Part shown: positions 1 through 11,800 of the stretch, piece after piece | How positions within the stretch are numbered: the first letter of the stretch is position 1 | How the letters are laid out: each line of letters opens with the position of its first letter | Source: Bugulina stolonifera | Taxonomy: Eukaryota; Bryozoa; Gymnolaemata; Cheilostomatida; Bugulidae | Assembly (NCBI GenBank): GCA_935421135.1 | Contig: OW285187.1 | Location: 682,001 to 746,000, forward strand | Length of the DNA stretch: 64,000 bases | Reading direction: 5' to 3' | The notes under the pieces: model-generated | What the model was told of the DNA's origin: nothing | Databases searched by the model: none | What the model saw: the letters and a program-made list of their open reading frames with translations, nothing else | Program-made: the position numbers and the translations under genes

Positions 1-299
1 TGAAAGGAAATTTCATTCTGAGCAGATATATACCTAGTTTTGGGTCGGTCCCCACAATGACCATTTTTGATGCACACGCTTTTGCACAAATATTGGGGAG
101 ATAACAACAGTGCGCAGACGGTGTGTGCATAGGCGTGTGCATGGCCTGGACCCCACATTGTATGTCTTGAGTCAAGCAAAAACGCGGACCCCACTTTAAT
201 GACGGTTGGCAGGTGGCGGTCCCCACTTTGATAATCTCCTGCAGGTCTCTCCATTGCGCACGGAAATGCAGTTGCGGGTACCGCTTGACAGGAAGTGCT

Positions 300-727
300 C
301 TTGTATGTTAGAAGGAAAGAACATCGTATTGACTGTGTGCATCTGTTACTTTCCATAAAAGTCATTGTGGGGACCGTTAACCGTTTATTGATATTATAAT
401 TATTGAATGTGTGCATGTGACTCGTTATGTAAAGGTTCTTGTGGGGACCGCCTACTGTATAATGATATTATATTGACTGCGTGCATGTGATGCTTTCAAT
501 AATAGTTATTGTGGGGACCATGAACAGTATAACTACATTGTATATTGGGACCTCTGTGTGCATGTGATACATTGTGTTATAGTTCTTGTGGGGACCGCTT
601 ACTGTGTAGCTATGTTATATTGATTATGTGCATGTGTTACTATCAAGAAGAGTTATTGTGGGGACCGCTAACACTTTCAGCCATGAGGACGAGTATATTC
701 GCAGCTATGTTTTTCACAGGGGCCTGA
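300..727. repeat. Degenerate copies of the 70-bp satellite
   Basis: About six diverged units carry the same hallmarks as the large array that follows: GTGTGCATGTGA, a CTTTCTAT-like stretch and GTGGGGACCGC, at roughly 60-70 bp spacing. The copies differ more from each other than those at 1560-5780, which fits an older edge of the same array. Positions 1-300 hold further GGACCCCAC and GGTCCCCAC blocks in the opposite sense. I see no gene in this stretch. Confidence 0.7.
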
Positions 728-962
728 GGAGGAGCATATTCGCAGTTGCAGTCTTTTATTCATAACAGCAAAACTATTGGGTTTGTGGTATAAGTAAAGC
801 AATATTTAGTGAGAGCATACTTTTTTGCGTTGACACATAATCTCCAGGATTCTAGTGCTAATACAAATGATTTAATTGGGTGATGAAAACAACTTCATTA
901 AATGTCTTCGTGAACTAAACTTTCAGACCTAGGTCGATCTACAAAAATATTTTCGGGCACAC

Positions 963-1245
963 ACCTGTCACAGGGTCGCAAAGTCTTCATTTTCGCGCGA
1001 AGAAATCAGGTGTGCCGATGAGCTAAGAATGGTTTCGTCTGGCCAACCAAAATCGCAGGCCAATAGCCCTTCGGAGCTGAGCTGGACGGCCATCTTGTGA
1101 TTTTTATTTGTGAAAACACCTATAGTATATCCTCTGGCCTGGCACTTGCTGTTTAGAGTAAAAATGGCCTCCTTCAGTAGGTTTGATGCTGTCTGTTTGA
1201 TTGATGAAATTATTGGCTGTGAGGGGCCAGAACTTGGTTCAAACA
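963..1245 (-). CDS. Possible orphan coding exon, unrecognised protein
   Basis: On the minus strand a frame is open across this segment (about 92 residues beginning FEPSSGPSQPII and ending RENEDFATL before a TGA). An acceptor-like ATCAG lies just upstream at about 1246, so the in-frame GTG there need not be a start. Composition is protein-like (mixed polar and hydrophobic, few low-complexity runs), unlike the repeat-derived frames nearby. It could be the last exon of a minus-strand gene whose other exons lie inside or beyond the satellite to the right. I recognise no family, and chance openness is not excluded. Confidence 0.3.
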
Positions 1246-1559
1246 CTGATCCAAGTATGTTTAGCTAATTATAGCATGATGTTAACTAAATTTTGATAGG
1301 AAATAGAGTACTTGCTTGGTAAATAATACTATTTTAGTATTGAGTTTTTAGCAGAATGATAAAAATAGGTTTTGCCTATCTCGCTGTCATCTAATGGCTA
1401 TGCATGATGGCTCAGGTTTGTTTCTATTAATAGTTCTGCAGGTGTTAAGCTTCATTTTGATACATAATTTGTATAGGTACAGCGAGGATTAATGTGATTA
1501 AAATGTTGATGGAAAGTAGGGAAAATGGCCAAGACCACACAGTCTGCCACATAGGAACG

Positions 1560-4500
1560 CGCTGTGGACTCATAGTATTAACCGTCTAACGACATTATAC
1601 AGACTGTGTGCAAGTGATACTTTCTATAAAAGTACTTGTGGGGTCCACAAACCGTCTAACTATATCATATTATTGACTTTGTACATGTGACACTTTCTAT
1701 GAGAGCACTTGTAGGGACCGCTAGCAATCGAACTATGTTATATTGACTGTGTGCATGTGTAACTTTCTATAAGAGTACTTGTGGGGTCCGCTAGTATTCT
1801 AACTATATTATATTGACTGCCTGCGTGTGATACTTTCTATAAGATCACTCGTGGGGACCGCTACCTGTCAAACGTATATTATATTGACTGTGTGCATGTG
1901 ACACTTTCTATTAGAACACCTGTGGGGACCGCTAACTATATTATATTGACTGTGTGCATGTGACACTTTCTATAACAGCACTTGTGGGGTCCGCTACCTG
2001 TCAAACAATATTATATTGACTGTGTGCATGTGACACTTTCTATGAGAGTACTTGTGGGGTCCGCTACCTGTCAAACTATATTATATTGACTGTGTGCATG
2101 TGTAACTTTCTATGAGAGCACTTGTGGGGTCCGCTACCTGTCAAACTATATTATATTGACTGTGTGCATGTGACACTTTCTATTAGAACACCTGTGGGGA
2201 CCGCTAACTATATTATATTGACTGTGTGCATGTGACACTTTCTATTAGAACACCTGTGGGGACCGCTAACTATATTATATTGACTGTGTGCATGTGTCAC
2301 TTTCTATAAGAACACTTGTGGGGTCCGCTACCCGTCAAACTATATTACATTGACTGTGTGCATGTGACACTTTCTATAAGAGTACTTGTGGGGTCCGCTA
2401 CCTGTCAAACTATATTATATTGACTGTGTGCATGTGTCACATTCTATAAGAGCACTTGTGGGGTCCGCTAACTATATTATATTGACTGTGTGCATGTGTC
2501 ACTTTCTATAAGAGCACTTGTGGGGACCGCTACCTGTCAAACTATATAATATTGACTGTGTGCATGTGACACTTTCTATAAGAGCACTTGTGGGGTCCGC
2601 TACCCCTGTCCAACTATATTATATTGACTGTGTGCATGTGACACTTTCTATAACAGCACTTGTGGGGACCGCTACCTGTCAAACTATATTATATTGACTG
2701 TGTGCATGTGACACTTTCTATAAGAGCACTTGTGGGGTCCGCTAACTATATTATATTGACTGTGTGCATGTGTCACTTTCTATAAGAGCACTTGTGGGGA
2801 CCGCTACCTGTCAAACTATATAATATTGACTGTGTGCATGTGACACTTTCTATAAGAGCACTTGTGGGGTCCGCTACCCCTGTCCAACTATATTATATTG
2901 ACTGTGTGCATGTGACACTTTCTATAACAGCACTTGTGGGGACCGCTACCTGTCAAACTATATTATATTGACTGTGTGCATGTGACACTTTCTATAAGAG
3001 CACTTGTGGGGTCCGCTACCTGTCCAACTATATTATATTGACTGTGTGCATGTGACACTTTCTATAACAGCACTTGTGGGGTCCGCTACCTGTCAAACTA
3101 TATTATATTGACTGTGTGCGTGTGACACTTTCTATAATAGTACTTGTGGGGTCCGCTACCTGTCAAACTATATTATATTGACTGTGTGCATGTGACACTT
3201 TCTATAAGAGTACTTGTGGGGTCCGCTACCTGTCAAACTATATTATATTGACCGTGTGCATGTGCAACTTTCTATGAGAGCACTTTTGGGGTCCGCTACC
3301 TGTCAAACTATATTATATTGACTGTGTGCATGTGACACTTTCTATTAGAACACCTGTGGGGACCGCTAACTATATTATATTGACTGTGTGCATGTGTCAC
3401 TTTCAATAAGAGTACTTGTGGGGTCCGCTACTTGTCAAACTATATTATATTGACTGTGTGCATGTGACACTTTCTATAAGAGTACTTGTGGGGTCCGCTA
3501 CCTGTCAAACTATATTACATTGACTGTGTGCATGTGACACTTTCTATTAGAACACCTGTGGGGACCGCTAACTATATTATATTGACTGTGTGCATGTGTC
3601 ACTTTCTAGAAGAGCACTTGTGGGGTCTGCTACCTGTCAAACTATATTATATTGACTGTGTGCATGTGACACTTTCTATAACAGCACTTGTGGGGTCTGC
3701 TACCTGTCAAACTATATAATATTGACTGTGTGCATGTGACACTTTCTATTAGAACACCTGTGGGGACCGCTAACTATATTATATTGACTGTGTGCATGTG
3801 TCACTTTCTAGAAGAGCACTTGTGGGGTCTGCTACCTGTCAAACCATATTATATTGACTGTGTGCATGTGTCACTTTCTATAAGAGCACTTGTGGGGTCC
3901 GCTACCTGTCAAACTATATTATATTGACTGTGTGCATGTGACACTTTCTATAAGAGTACTTGTGGGGTCCGCTACCTGTCTAACTATATTATATTGACTG
4001 TGTGCATGTATAACTTTCTATAAGAGCACTTGTGGGCTCCGCTACCTGTCAAACTATATTATATTGACTGTGTGCATGTGACACTTTCTATAAGGGTACT
4101 TGTGGGGTCCGCTACCTGTCAAACTATATTACATTGACTGTGTGCATGTGATACTTTCTATAAGAGTACTTGTGGGGACCGCTACCTGTCAAACTATATA
4201 ATATTGACTGTGTGCATGTGACACTTTCTATAAGAGTACTTGTGGGGTCCGCTACCTGTCAAACTATATTATATTGACTGTGTGCATGTGTCACATTCTA
4301 TAAGAGCACTTGTGGGGTCCGCTACCTGTCAAACTATATTATATTGACTGTGTGCATGTGACACTTTCTATAACAGCACTTGTGGGGCCCGCTACCTGTC
4401 AAACTATATAATATTGGCTGTGTGCATGTGACACTTTCTATAAGAGTACTTGTGGGGTCCGCTACCTGTCAAACTATATTATATTGACTGTGTGCATGTG

Positions 4501-5780
4501 TCACATTCTATAAGAGCACTTGTGGGGTCCGCTAACTATATTATATTGACTGTGTGCATGTGTCACTTTCTATAAGAGTACTTGTGGGGTCCGCTACCTG
4601 TCAAACTATATTATATTGACTGTGTGCATGTGCAACTTTCTATGAGAGCACTTTTGGGGTCCGCTACCTGTCAAACTATATTATATTGACTGTGTGCATG
4701 TGACACTTTCTATTAGAACACCTGTGGGGACCGCTAACTATATTATATTGACTGTGTGCATGTGTCACTTTCAATAAGAGTACTTGTGGGGTCCGCTACC
4801 TGTCAAACTATATTATATTGACTGTGTGCATGTGACACTTTCTATAAGAGTACTTGTGGGGTCCGCTACCTGTCAGACTATATTACATTGACTGTGTGCA
4901 TGTGACACTTTCTATTAGAACACCTGTGGGGACCGCTAACTATATTATATTGACTGTGTGCATATGTCACTTTCTAGAAGAGCACTTGTGGGGTCTGCTA
5001 CCTGTCAAACTATATTCTATTGACTGTGTGCATGTGACACTTTCTATAACAGCACTTGTGGGGTCTGCTACCTGTCAAACTATATAATATTGACTGTGTG
5101 CATGTGACACTTTCTATAAGAGTACTTGTGGGGTCCGCTACCTGTCTAACTATATTATATTGACTGTGTGCATGTATAACTTTCTATAAGAGCACTTGTG
5201 GGGTCCGCTACCTGTCAAACTATATTATATTGACTGTGTGCATGTGTCACTTTCTATAAGGGTACTTGTGGGGTCCGCTACCTGTCAAACTATATTACAT
5301 TGACTGTGTGCATGTGATACTTTCTATAAGAGTACTTGTGGGGTCCGCTACCTGTCAAACTATATTATATTGACTGTGTGCATGTGTCACTTTCTATAAG
5401 AGCACTTGTGGGGACCGCTAGCAGTCCAACTATGTCATATTGGCTGCGTGTGTGATACTCCTATTGATGGTCATTGTGGGGACCACCATCCGACTAAAGT
5501 TATTGTATTCGCTGTGTGCATGACATGATTTCTATGGCAGTACTTGTGGGGTCCGCTAGCAGTCTAACTATATTATATAGACTGTGTGCATGTGATACCT
5601 TTTATAAGAGTACTTGCGGGGACCGCTAGCAGTCTAACTATATTATATTGAGTGTGTGCATGTGGTACTCTCTATCAGAGTACTTGTGGGGACCACTCAC
5701 AGTCCAGTTATGTCTTATTGACTGCATGCTTAGAATACTTTATTTAGTGCATGTAGTTATTGCAGGATCGCTTAGTGGTC
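1560..5780. repeat. 70-bp satellite array with higher-order structure
   Basis: Roughly 58 tandem units of about 70 bp, each with GACTGTGTGCATGTG, CACTTTCTATAAGAG, CTTGTGGGG(T/A)CCGCTACC and TGTCAAACTATATTATAT. Some units are shorter because they lack the CCTGTCAAAC block. Variant units recur in the same order: a segment at about 3263-3610 is repeated at 4631-4980, an offset of 1,368 bp, and another offset of 274 bp links 2601 and 2875. Short open frames here are by-products of the repeat. Confidence 0.95.
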
Positions 5781-6002
5781 AGTCATGTTATATATTTATA
5801 CGATGTTCTCTTTCTCTTGCAACTCTTCATTCTTAAAGTAATACCAGCATCTGGAGAGTGTTTAAGTTTTAGCATAACTTGTGTTTCACGTACGGAAGTT
5901 AGATTAGGCTTGAAAGTGGTCATGATATAACTAAATAAATTAGATAATATCGCTCACACCTATACATTTTTGTACGTGTATATGTCTATTAGTGATAATG
6001 TC

Positions 6003-6174
6003 TTTTTAGGCAAAGAAATTTACTTTTGAGTGGCCGGAGACTTGTTTCAAGTCCATTAAAATGCCAGCCCCCAACTGTGGGTTGAATCCGAGGCGTCTAT
6101 GATAGGTAGTAGCCTAGCACAGTGATTTGAAACAAGTCTCTGACCGCTCAAAAATAACTTTCCTTGCTTAAAAA
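6003..6174. mobile_element. Fold-back (MITE-like) element with 49-bp inverted arms
   Basis: The left arm 6003-6051 (begins TTTTTAGGCAAAGAAATT, ends GAGACTTGTTTCAAG) is an imperfect inverted copy of the right arm at about 6126-6174. The loop is about 75 bp and non-coding. A diverged copy of the right arm may sit at about 6410-6465. No target duplication was identified, so the superfamily is unknown. Confidence 0.6.
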
Positions 6175-6827
6175 TACATAATAATATATTATAAAAGATG
6201 GCCAAACACCCTAACATCTTATATATACATAGCAAGGTGGCCGTAGTATGAGTGGTGTATTGCGTGAAGTTCGCTCAGAGCATGTCTATTGTTCACTGGT
6301 GAAGCTTCTTTTTTAAGGCTGTTTAGGTGGTGTAGTAGTGGCATGTTTTGTTCACTGCGCTAGCGATTCGTTTCCGTGGAGGCACCAGTCAGGGACTACA
6401 TTTTTATTGATTTTAAAAAGCGGTCTCCAAATGCTCAAAGATAAATTTCTTCCGTAAAAATACATTATGTGCAGAAATGGCCACCCCCCCCCCCCCCCAA
6501 CACCCTATCCTTGTGAAGTAGTTTCATTAAGGTCATGCTTATAAAAATTAAAGGGAAGTGGGATAGGAGAGTGCTTATTCTTTTAACAAGAGGTCATGGG
6601 AAGAGAGCTTATATTGACCCTCTGGGAAACAGCCAGAACACTCACCAAAAATCACTAAGTCATTTCCCTACATAACAACGCCATGCCATGCAAAGCTCAT
6701 AGGCATTGAAGCAAATTGCAGAAAACTTCTCACAAATCCAAAGGCCAGAGGGCATTCCTAGTACTAAAATTCCAAAATATGTTGCCACAATATCACTGAC
6801 AGGTGTGTAGACAAAAAGAATTTGCCA

Positions 6828-6946
6828 CTGTTCGAATATTTTAGTTAGAACCAGGGCGTCCTGAAAACATTTGAACCCCAATTCTCAACCCCAAACGCAA
6901 ACTAATGTTTTTGAAACACCTTGTTTTTAACATTTATGGAATGCTT
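6828..6946. mobile_element. Fold-back element, diverged relative of the one at 33473
   Basis: The segment starts CTGTTCGAATATTTTAGTT and continues with ...TTTGAACCCCAA...CTCAACCCCAAAC. It matches the reverse complement of 33473-33586 along its whole length with many substitutions. The inverted arms are less well preserved here than in the other copy. Confidence 0.55.
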
Positions 6947-7440
6947 CTTTACCAGCAAAAGCTTTACAATAGGGTGAATTTTGCTCTGTCAAAACATAAA
7001 CAAGCGCTACGGTTCTTGCAAAGTTGCCGAGGCAAAGAATATTCTCCCTATGGCCATGCAATGGTTAACAACGCCTTGCTAAGACTTTATATTACTGTTG
7101 CAACCTTATGTTTGGTGAGCAACACAGCTTTATGCTAAGTGATACAAGTGAAAAGACTTGCCATAAGACTTGACATAACATTTACATGTGTGTATATTCC
7201 TTCCCACTTGAAGACTCCAGTCTCTGGCAACTACCATGGCTGACAAGGATTCCTCATCCAATTCAACAATATTTTTCACCAACATCCAAGAAAGAGCTTT
7301 TTGAAAGACCACAATTTGGTCTTATACATGTAGATAGGCTGGATTGCTGTTCTAGACCTCTCCAGGGTGCCTTGGCGGCACCCTGGACCCCTGGCATGTT
7401 TACTTTGCCATCCCTCTGACAGTTTTCTATAAACCCCTCT

Positions 7441-7870
7441 GAATTGTCTTCTCTTGGCGTGTGCATGACTTCTTTTTGGGGACCATTTTGCACACACACA
7501 GCTATGTGTGCAACTAGCGGACCCCGCTTTTATTCAGAAATGCAGATGGTTATGCGGTCCCCACTTTGTGGACTTCTAGCAGATGACACTTTTTGCACGG
7601 TGCCCGCAACTGTTATCTCATCTGCAAAATATTATGAAAGTGCGTTGCCTGGACCCCACAACTGTTTTGAAGTATTGTGGCCACAATTGCTAAGATGAAA
7701 TTATATGAAAACGGTTTTCTTGGTTGGTGAGAAGTTGTCTTTTCAATGAGCCAATAAACAAGCTCCTAGCCCTTCTAGAAGTGGTGGTCCCCGGAATACG
7801 CACTTGGGTCAGATGTCCCCGCAACTGTCGTCTCACCTGTATGGGTGTACAGGTGTGACCATGTGTGTAC
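7441..7870. repeat. Degenerate relatives of the sequence left of the 70-bp satellite
   Basis: This segment repeats motifs seen at positions 60-260 in the same orientation: GGCGTGTGCATG, GCGGACCCC, GCGGTCCCCACTTTG and TGCCTGGACCCCACA. The satellite at 1560-5780 is therefore flanked on both sides by similar, diverged sequence. No coding function is supported. Confidence 0.5.
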
Positions 7871-7988
7871 AGGTGTGTACATTTACATTTATATACTATT
7901 TATAGGGTGCATGTATAGACCTACATTGTATATAATACATTGTATATAATTATATGTATATACATGTAGTTATACGTTTATACTGTAG

Positions 7989-8211
7989 ATACGACACAGA
8001 GAGATATGATAATATAATGAGGCACCAGGGACACTCCAGCGGCTACCCCAGTACATTCAGTTCCACTACCCCTCAGTCTAGCCTGCAGATAGAGGCAGAC
8101 CCCCAGCAAGTTATTATGGACAGGCACAGGAAGATCCTGGAGAGGAACAGAGGCAAACTTCTTAGGTTTGTTAGCAGACAGTCCAATGCTGTGTCAAGGA
8201 GACATGGCTAA
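7989..8211 (+). CDS. Probable terminal exon of an unrecognised plus-strand gene
   Basis: After an acceptor-like TTTATACTGTAG, a frame runs 74 residues to a TAA at 8209-8211. It begins YDTERYDNIMRHQ, has a Ser/Thr-rich middle, and ends with a basic segment (RHRKILERNRGKLLRF, then SRQSNAVSRRHG). The exon would begin at the third base of a codon. Composition is coding-like and contrasts with the AT-rich repeats around it. No upstream exon is visible in 1-7988, so the rest of the gene is probably left of the window, with the satellite inside its last intron. I do not recognise the protein. Its end faces the 3' end of AP1M. Confidence 0.5.
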
Positions 8212-8217
8212 GTCACA

Positions 8218-8400
8218 GACATAGATATCCTACATGTACAGCACTATTCCATAGACATAGATATCCTACATGTACAGCACTACTCCATAGACATCCTACA
8301 TGTACATCACTACTCCATAGACATAGGTATCCTACATGTACATCACTACTCCATAGACATAGATATCCTACATGTACAGCACTACTCCATAGACATAGAT
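8218..8400. repeat. Minisatellite of about 37 bp
   Basis: About five units containing CATAGACATAGATATCCTAC and ATGTACAGCACTACTC, starting a few bases after the stop codon of the plus-strand exon at 7989-8211 and downstream of AP1M on the other strand. Confidence 0.9.
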
Positions 8401-8432
8401 AGATTCAGTTTGCTAACTTACAAGATGATATT

Positions 8433-8438
8433 TTTATT
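8433..8438 (-). promoter_or_regulatory. Candidate polyadenylation signal of AP1M
   Basis: TTTATT on the plus strand reads AATAAA on the minus strand, about 400 bp after the AP1M stop codon. This is a plausible 3' end but unproven in such AT-rich sequence. Confidence 0.35.
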
Positions 8439-8629
8439 ACATAATAATCAATATAATATAACATATAGTCATTAATAACAGTGTTAGTAGCTCTGGAATT
8501 ACAATACATAACGTGTTGTATAAATAATATGGGGAAGGAATTACAAAAGTTAAAATATGCATTATAATGTAGTATAATTATTATTATAGTATGATATCAT
8601 CCCGTCTAAATATCCTAACGATTTACTGC

Positions 8630-8750
8630 GCGTACACAGCCGTAGACTGTGAGCATACACAGCCGTAGACTGTGAGCATACACAGCCGTAGACCGTGGGT
8701 GTACACAGCCTGTGGGAGTACACAGCCGTAGACCGTGGGCGTACAGTAAT
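8630..8750. repeat. Short GC-richer minisatellite of about 24 bp
   Basis: Four to five imperfect copies of a unit containing ACACAGCCGTAGAC(T/C)GTG. They lie just downstream of the AP1M stop codon, in its likely 3' UTR. Confidence 0.85.
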
Positions 8751-8843
8751 ACACGAATTCGAAGGATAAGACTAGTAATGTCAGTGACTACTGTTTGGAG
8801 TTGTCAGTCACTACTGGTTGGAGTTGTATGGGTGGTGAAGTAT

Positions 8844-11800
8844 CTAGTTGGTCCTGAGCTGGTAGTCACCATTCTGTGTGATGTACCTAACCCATGGTAA
8901 AGCCTGGTATCCACTCTTCTCAATAATCTTTAGATAGCGAACCTGGAACAGGAAGTTGACGTAACTACACAGATGCATTCTATATCCCCTATAATACAGA
9001 CATGACAACTATGAGTAGATGACTCGTCAGTATGATAGTATCAATGGTAGTACCATGGGTTAAGTACCATGGGGTAAGTACCACGGGTCAAGTACAACGG
9101 GTCAAGTACCATGGGTTAAGTACCACGGGTCAAGTACCATGACTTGACATGTTTCAAACTAACAAATGCTGCAGACGAACCTGAATACCAGAGACAGTGA
9201 AGTATGGAATCTCAAACTTGACTTGTATTGGAGGTTTTCCTTCCAGATCCTCTGACTCTACGGTAGGAAGTCCAAAGTGTGCTCTCATAAGGAACTCCTT
9301 ACCTCCCTGTACACGGGCAGACACACAGACAGACGTACATTTACACAGTCATGCTACATAATGTTCTATGAGTACGCTCATGTACATGTATATGTTTATA
9401 CATGAAAATAATTATTAGAAGATAGAAATGCTCCAGGAGAAGAAAACTTGCACTTTTTATACTAGAATCATAAATAGTGTTAGAGGTGAGTGACTTACAG
9501 GGAATGATTTAATGGTCCATATGACGGTGCTGTCCTCTGGTACCCACTTACAGGAACCGACTGTAGTCCTGAACTTAGGCGAGTCAGCATCATTAGGTAC
9601 GGGTATTATTATCTCTACATTGTTAGCTGTGGATCTTCTCTTGAACTGACTTTTAGCCTGAGTACCATAACATTGACCAGAACATAATCTACTATTACAA
9701 CACTGCGCATAATATATGCGTGTACAAGAGCCATATAATATACAAAGTACATGATTGTATACAAACAGGTACATGCACCTACCTTTATCATGTATTCCAC
9801 TCTACTGTGGGCGTGTCTCTCTATGATAGACTCCACCCATATCAGAGGTTTCACCTGTAATGTACATGTTAGTCGTTAGTAGTGTTAGAGATCCAGTCTG
9901 ATTAATATCGATTGGACGCTTAATGTAATTAGCTCCTCCCCTATGGATGAAGATGATGCGTAATATACAGTAGTATGATGGTTAGTGATCAACTACTACA
10001 ACTAGTGTAGATATACATGTACATGTACTGCTATCTGTTACAGTAGATATACTCTACTGGTTACTCTATACGTACTCTACTGGTTACTCTATACGTACTC
10101 TACTGGTTACTCTATACGTACTCTACTGGTTACTCTATACATACTCTACTGGTTACTCTATACGTACTCTACTGGTTACTCTATACGTACTCTACTGGTT
10201 ACTCTATACGTACTCTACTGGTTACTCTATACGTACTCTACTGGTTACTCTATACATACTCTACTGGTTACTCTATACGTACTCTACTGATTACTCTATA
10301 CGTACTCTACTGGTTACTCTATACACACTCTACCGGTTACTCTATACACACTCTACTGGTTACTCTATACACACTGTACTGGTTACTCTATACGCACTCT
10401 ACTGGTTACTCTATACGTACTGTACTGGTTACTCTATACGTACTCTACTGGTTACTTTATACATACATGAGTACTTAGACGGTAGGACATGAGCTCAAAC
10501 TCGCCATCTGGAGGTATGAAAGAGATGGTTCTGTCGTTCTCAAACCTCGAGAGTCGAACGCACTGATGGAACTTTGTGTCTTCCAGCTCTACCGATTTGC
10601 TTTTTCCTCCTAAAAGTGATAACAGAGCAATACATGTGTTCGATGATATATGACAGTGATACATGTGTACGATGATATATGACAGTGATATATGACACTG
10701 GTATAAGACTGTGGTATATGACAGTGATATAAATATGACACCGATATACGACAGTGAGATATTACAGTGATATACAACACTGATATACGACAGTGAGATA
10801 TTACAGCGGTATACGACAGTGATATATGACACTGATTTAAGACAGTGATATATGATAGCCATATATGACACTGATATAAGACAGTGATATACGACAGTGA
10901 TATATGACACTGACATATTACAGCGGTATATGACAACAATGCACAAAATTCTATAAAAGTGTCAGCTGATGCAGATCCAGTATTAAAACATATAAGCCTA
11001 AAGCACTACATGAAAACATTATAGAATCTTAAAGGATATGTATGAGATACGGTTACCATGGATACGAAGGAGGATTAGACATGGTTACCATGGATACGAA
11101 GGAGGGACATACTTACTTCCTGTGTGTTCAAACAGGACTTTGTCATTAAGTCCTAGCCTTAGCTCCGGCATTCCACTGAGAAATACTCTCATCTTAATAG
11201 CACCAACTATTTCACTCCTCAGTACATTACCATTACTGCTTACCTGCGCAATGTAACAGTTTATGATAGTCAATAGTACAATAGTAACTGATAGTACATA
11301 CTAGTAGGTTAATAGAGTAGTAACTGATAGTACATACTAGTAGGTTAGTAGAGTAGTTACTGGTAGTACATACTAGTAGGTTAATAGAGTAGTAACAGGT
11401 AGTACATACTAGTAGGTTAATAGAGTAGTTACTAGTAGTACATACTAGTAGGTTAATAGAGTAGTTACTAGTAGTACATACTAGTAGGTTAATAGAGTAG
11501 TAACAGGTAGTACATACTAGTAGGTTAATAGAATAGTTACAGGTAGTACATACTAGTAGGTTAATAGAGTAGTAACAGGTAGTACATACTAGTAGGTTAA
11601 TAGAGTAGTTACAGGTAGTACATACTAGTAGGTTAATAGAGTAGTTACTGGTAGTACATACTAGTAGGTTAATAGAGTAGTAACAGGTAGTACATACTAG
11701 TAGGTTAATAGAGTAGTTACAGGTAGTACATACTAGTAGGTTAATAGAGTAGTAACAGGTAGTACATACTAGTAGGTTAATAGAGTAGTAACAGGTAGTA

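Larger units (their letters stand above)
5781..7440. other. Intergenic or intronic stretch with fold-back elements, no gene seen
   Basis: Apart from the fold-back elements listed separately and a run of 16 C at about 6483-6498, nothing gene-like is supported. At 7370-7400 there is a GC-rich block (GGCGGCACCCTGGACCCCTG) that resembles the GC-rich blocks inside the two hAT-like elements at 35277-36035 and 44569-45459, which suggests an old transposon remnant. Small open frames on both strands show no family resemblance. Confidence 0.5.

Noticed and set aside
1560..5780. CRISPR-like regular repeats
   Set aside because: The units are contiguous and similar throughout, without unique spacers, in a eukaryotic genome.
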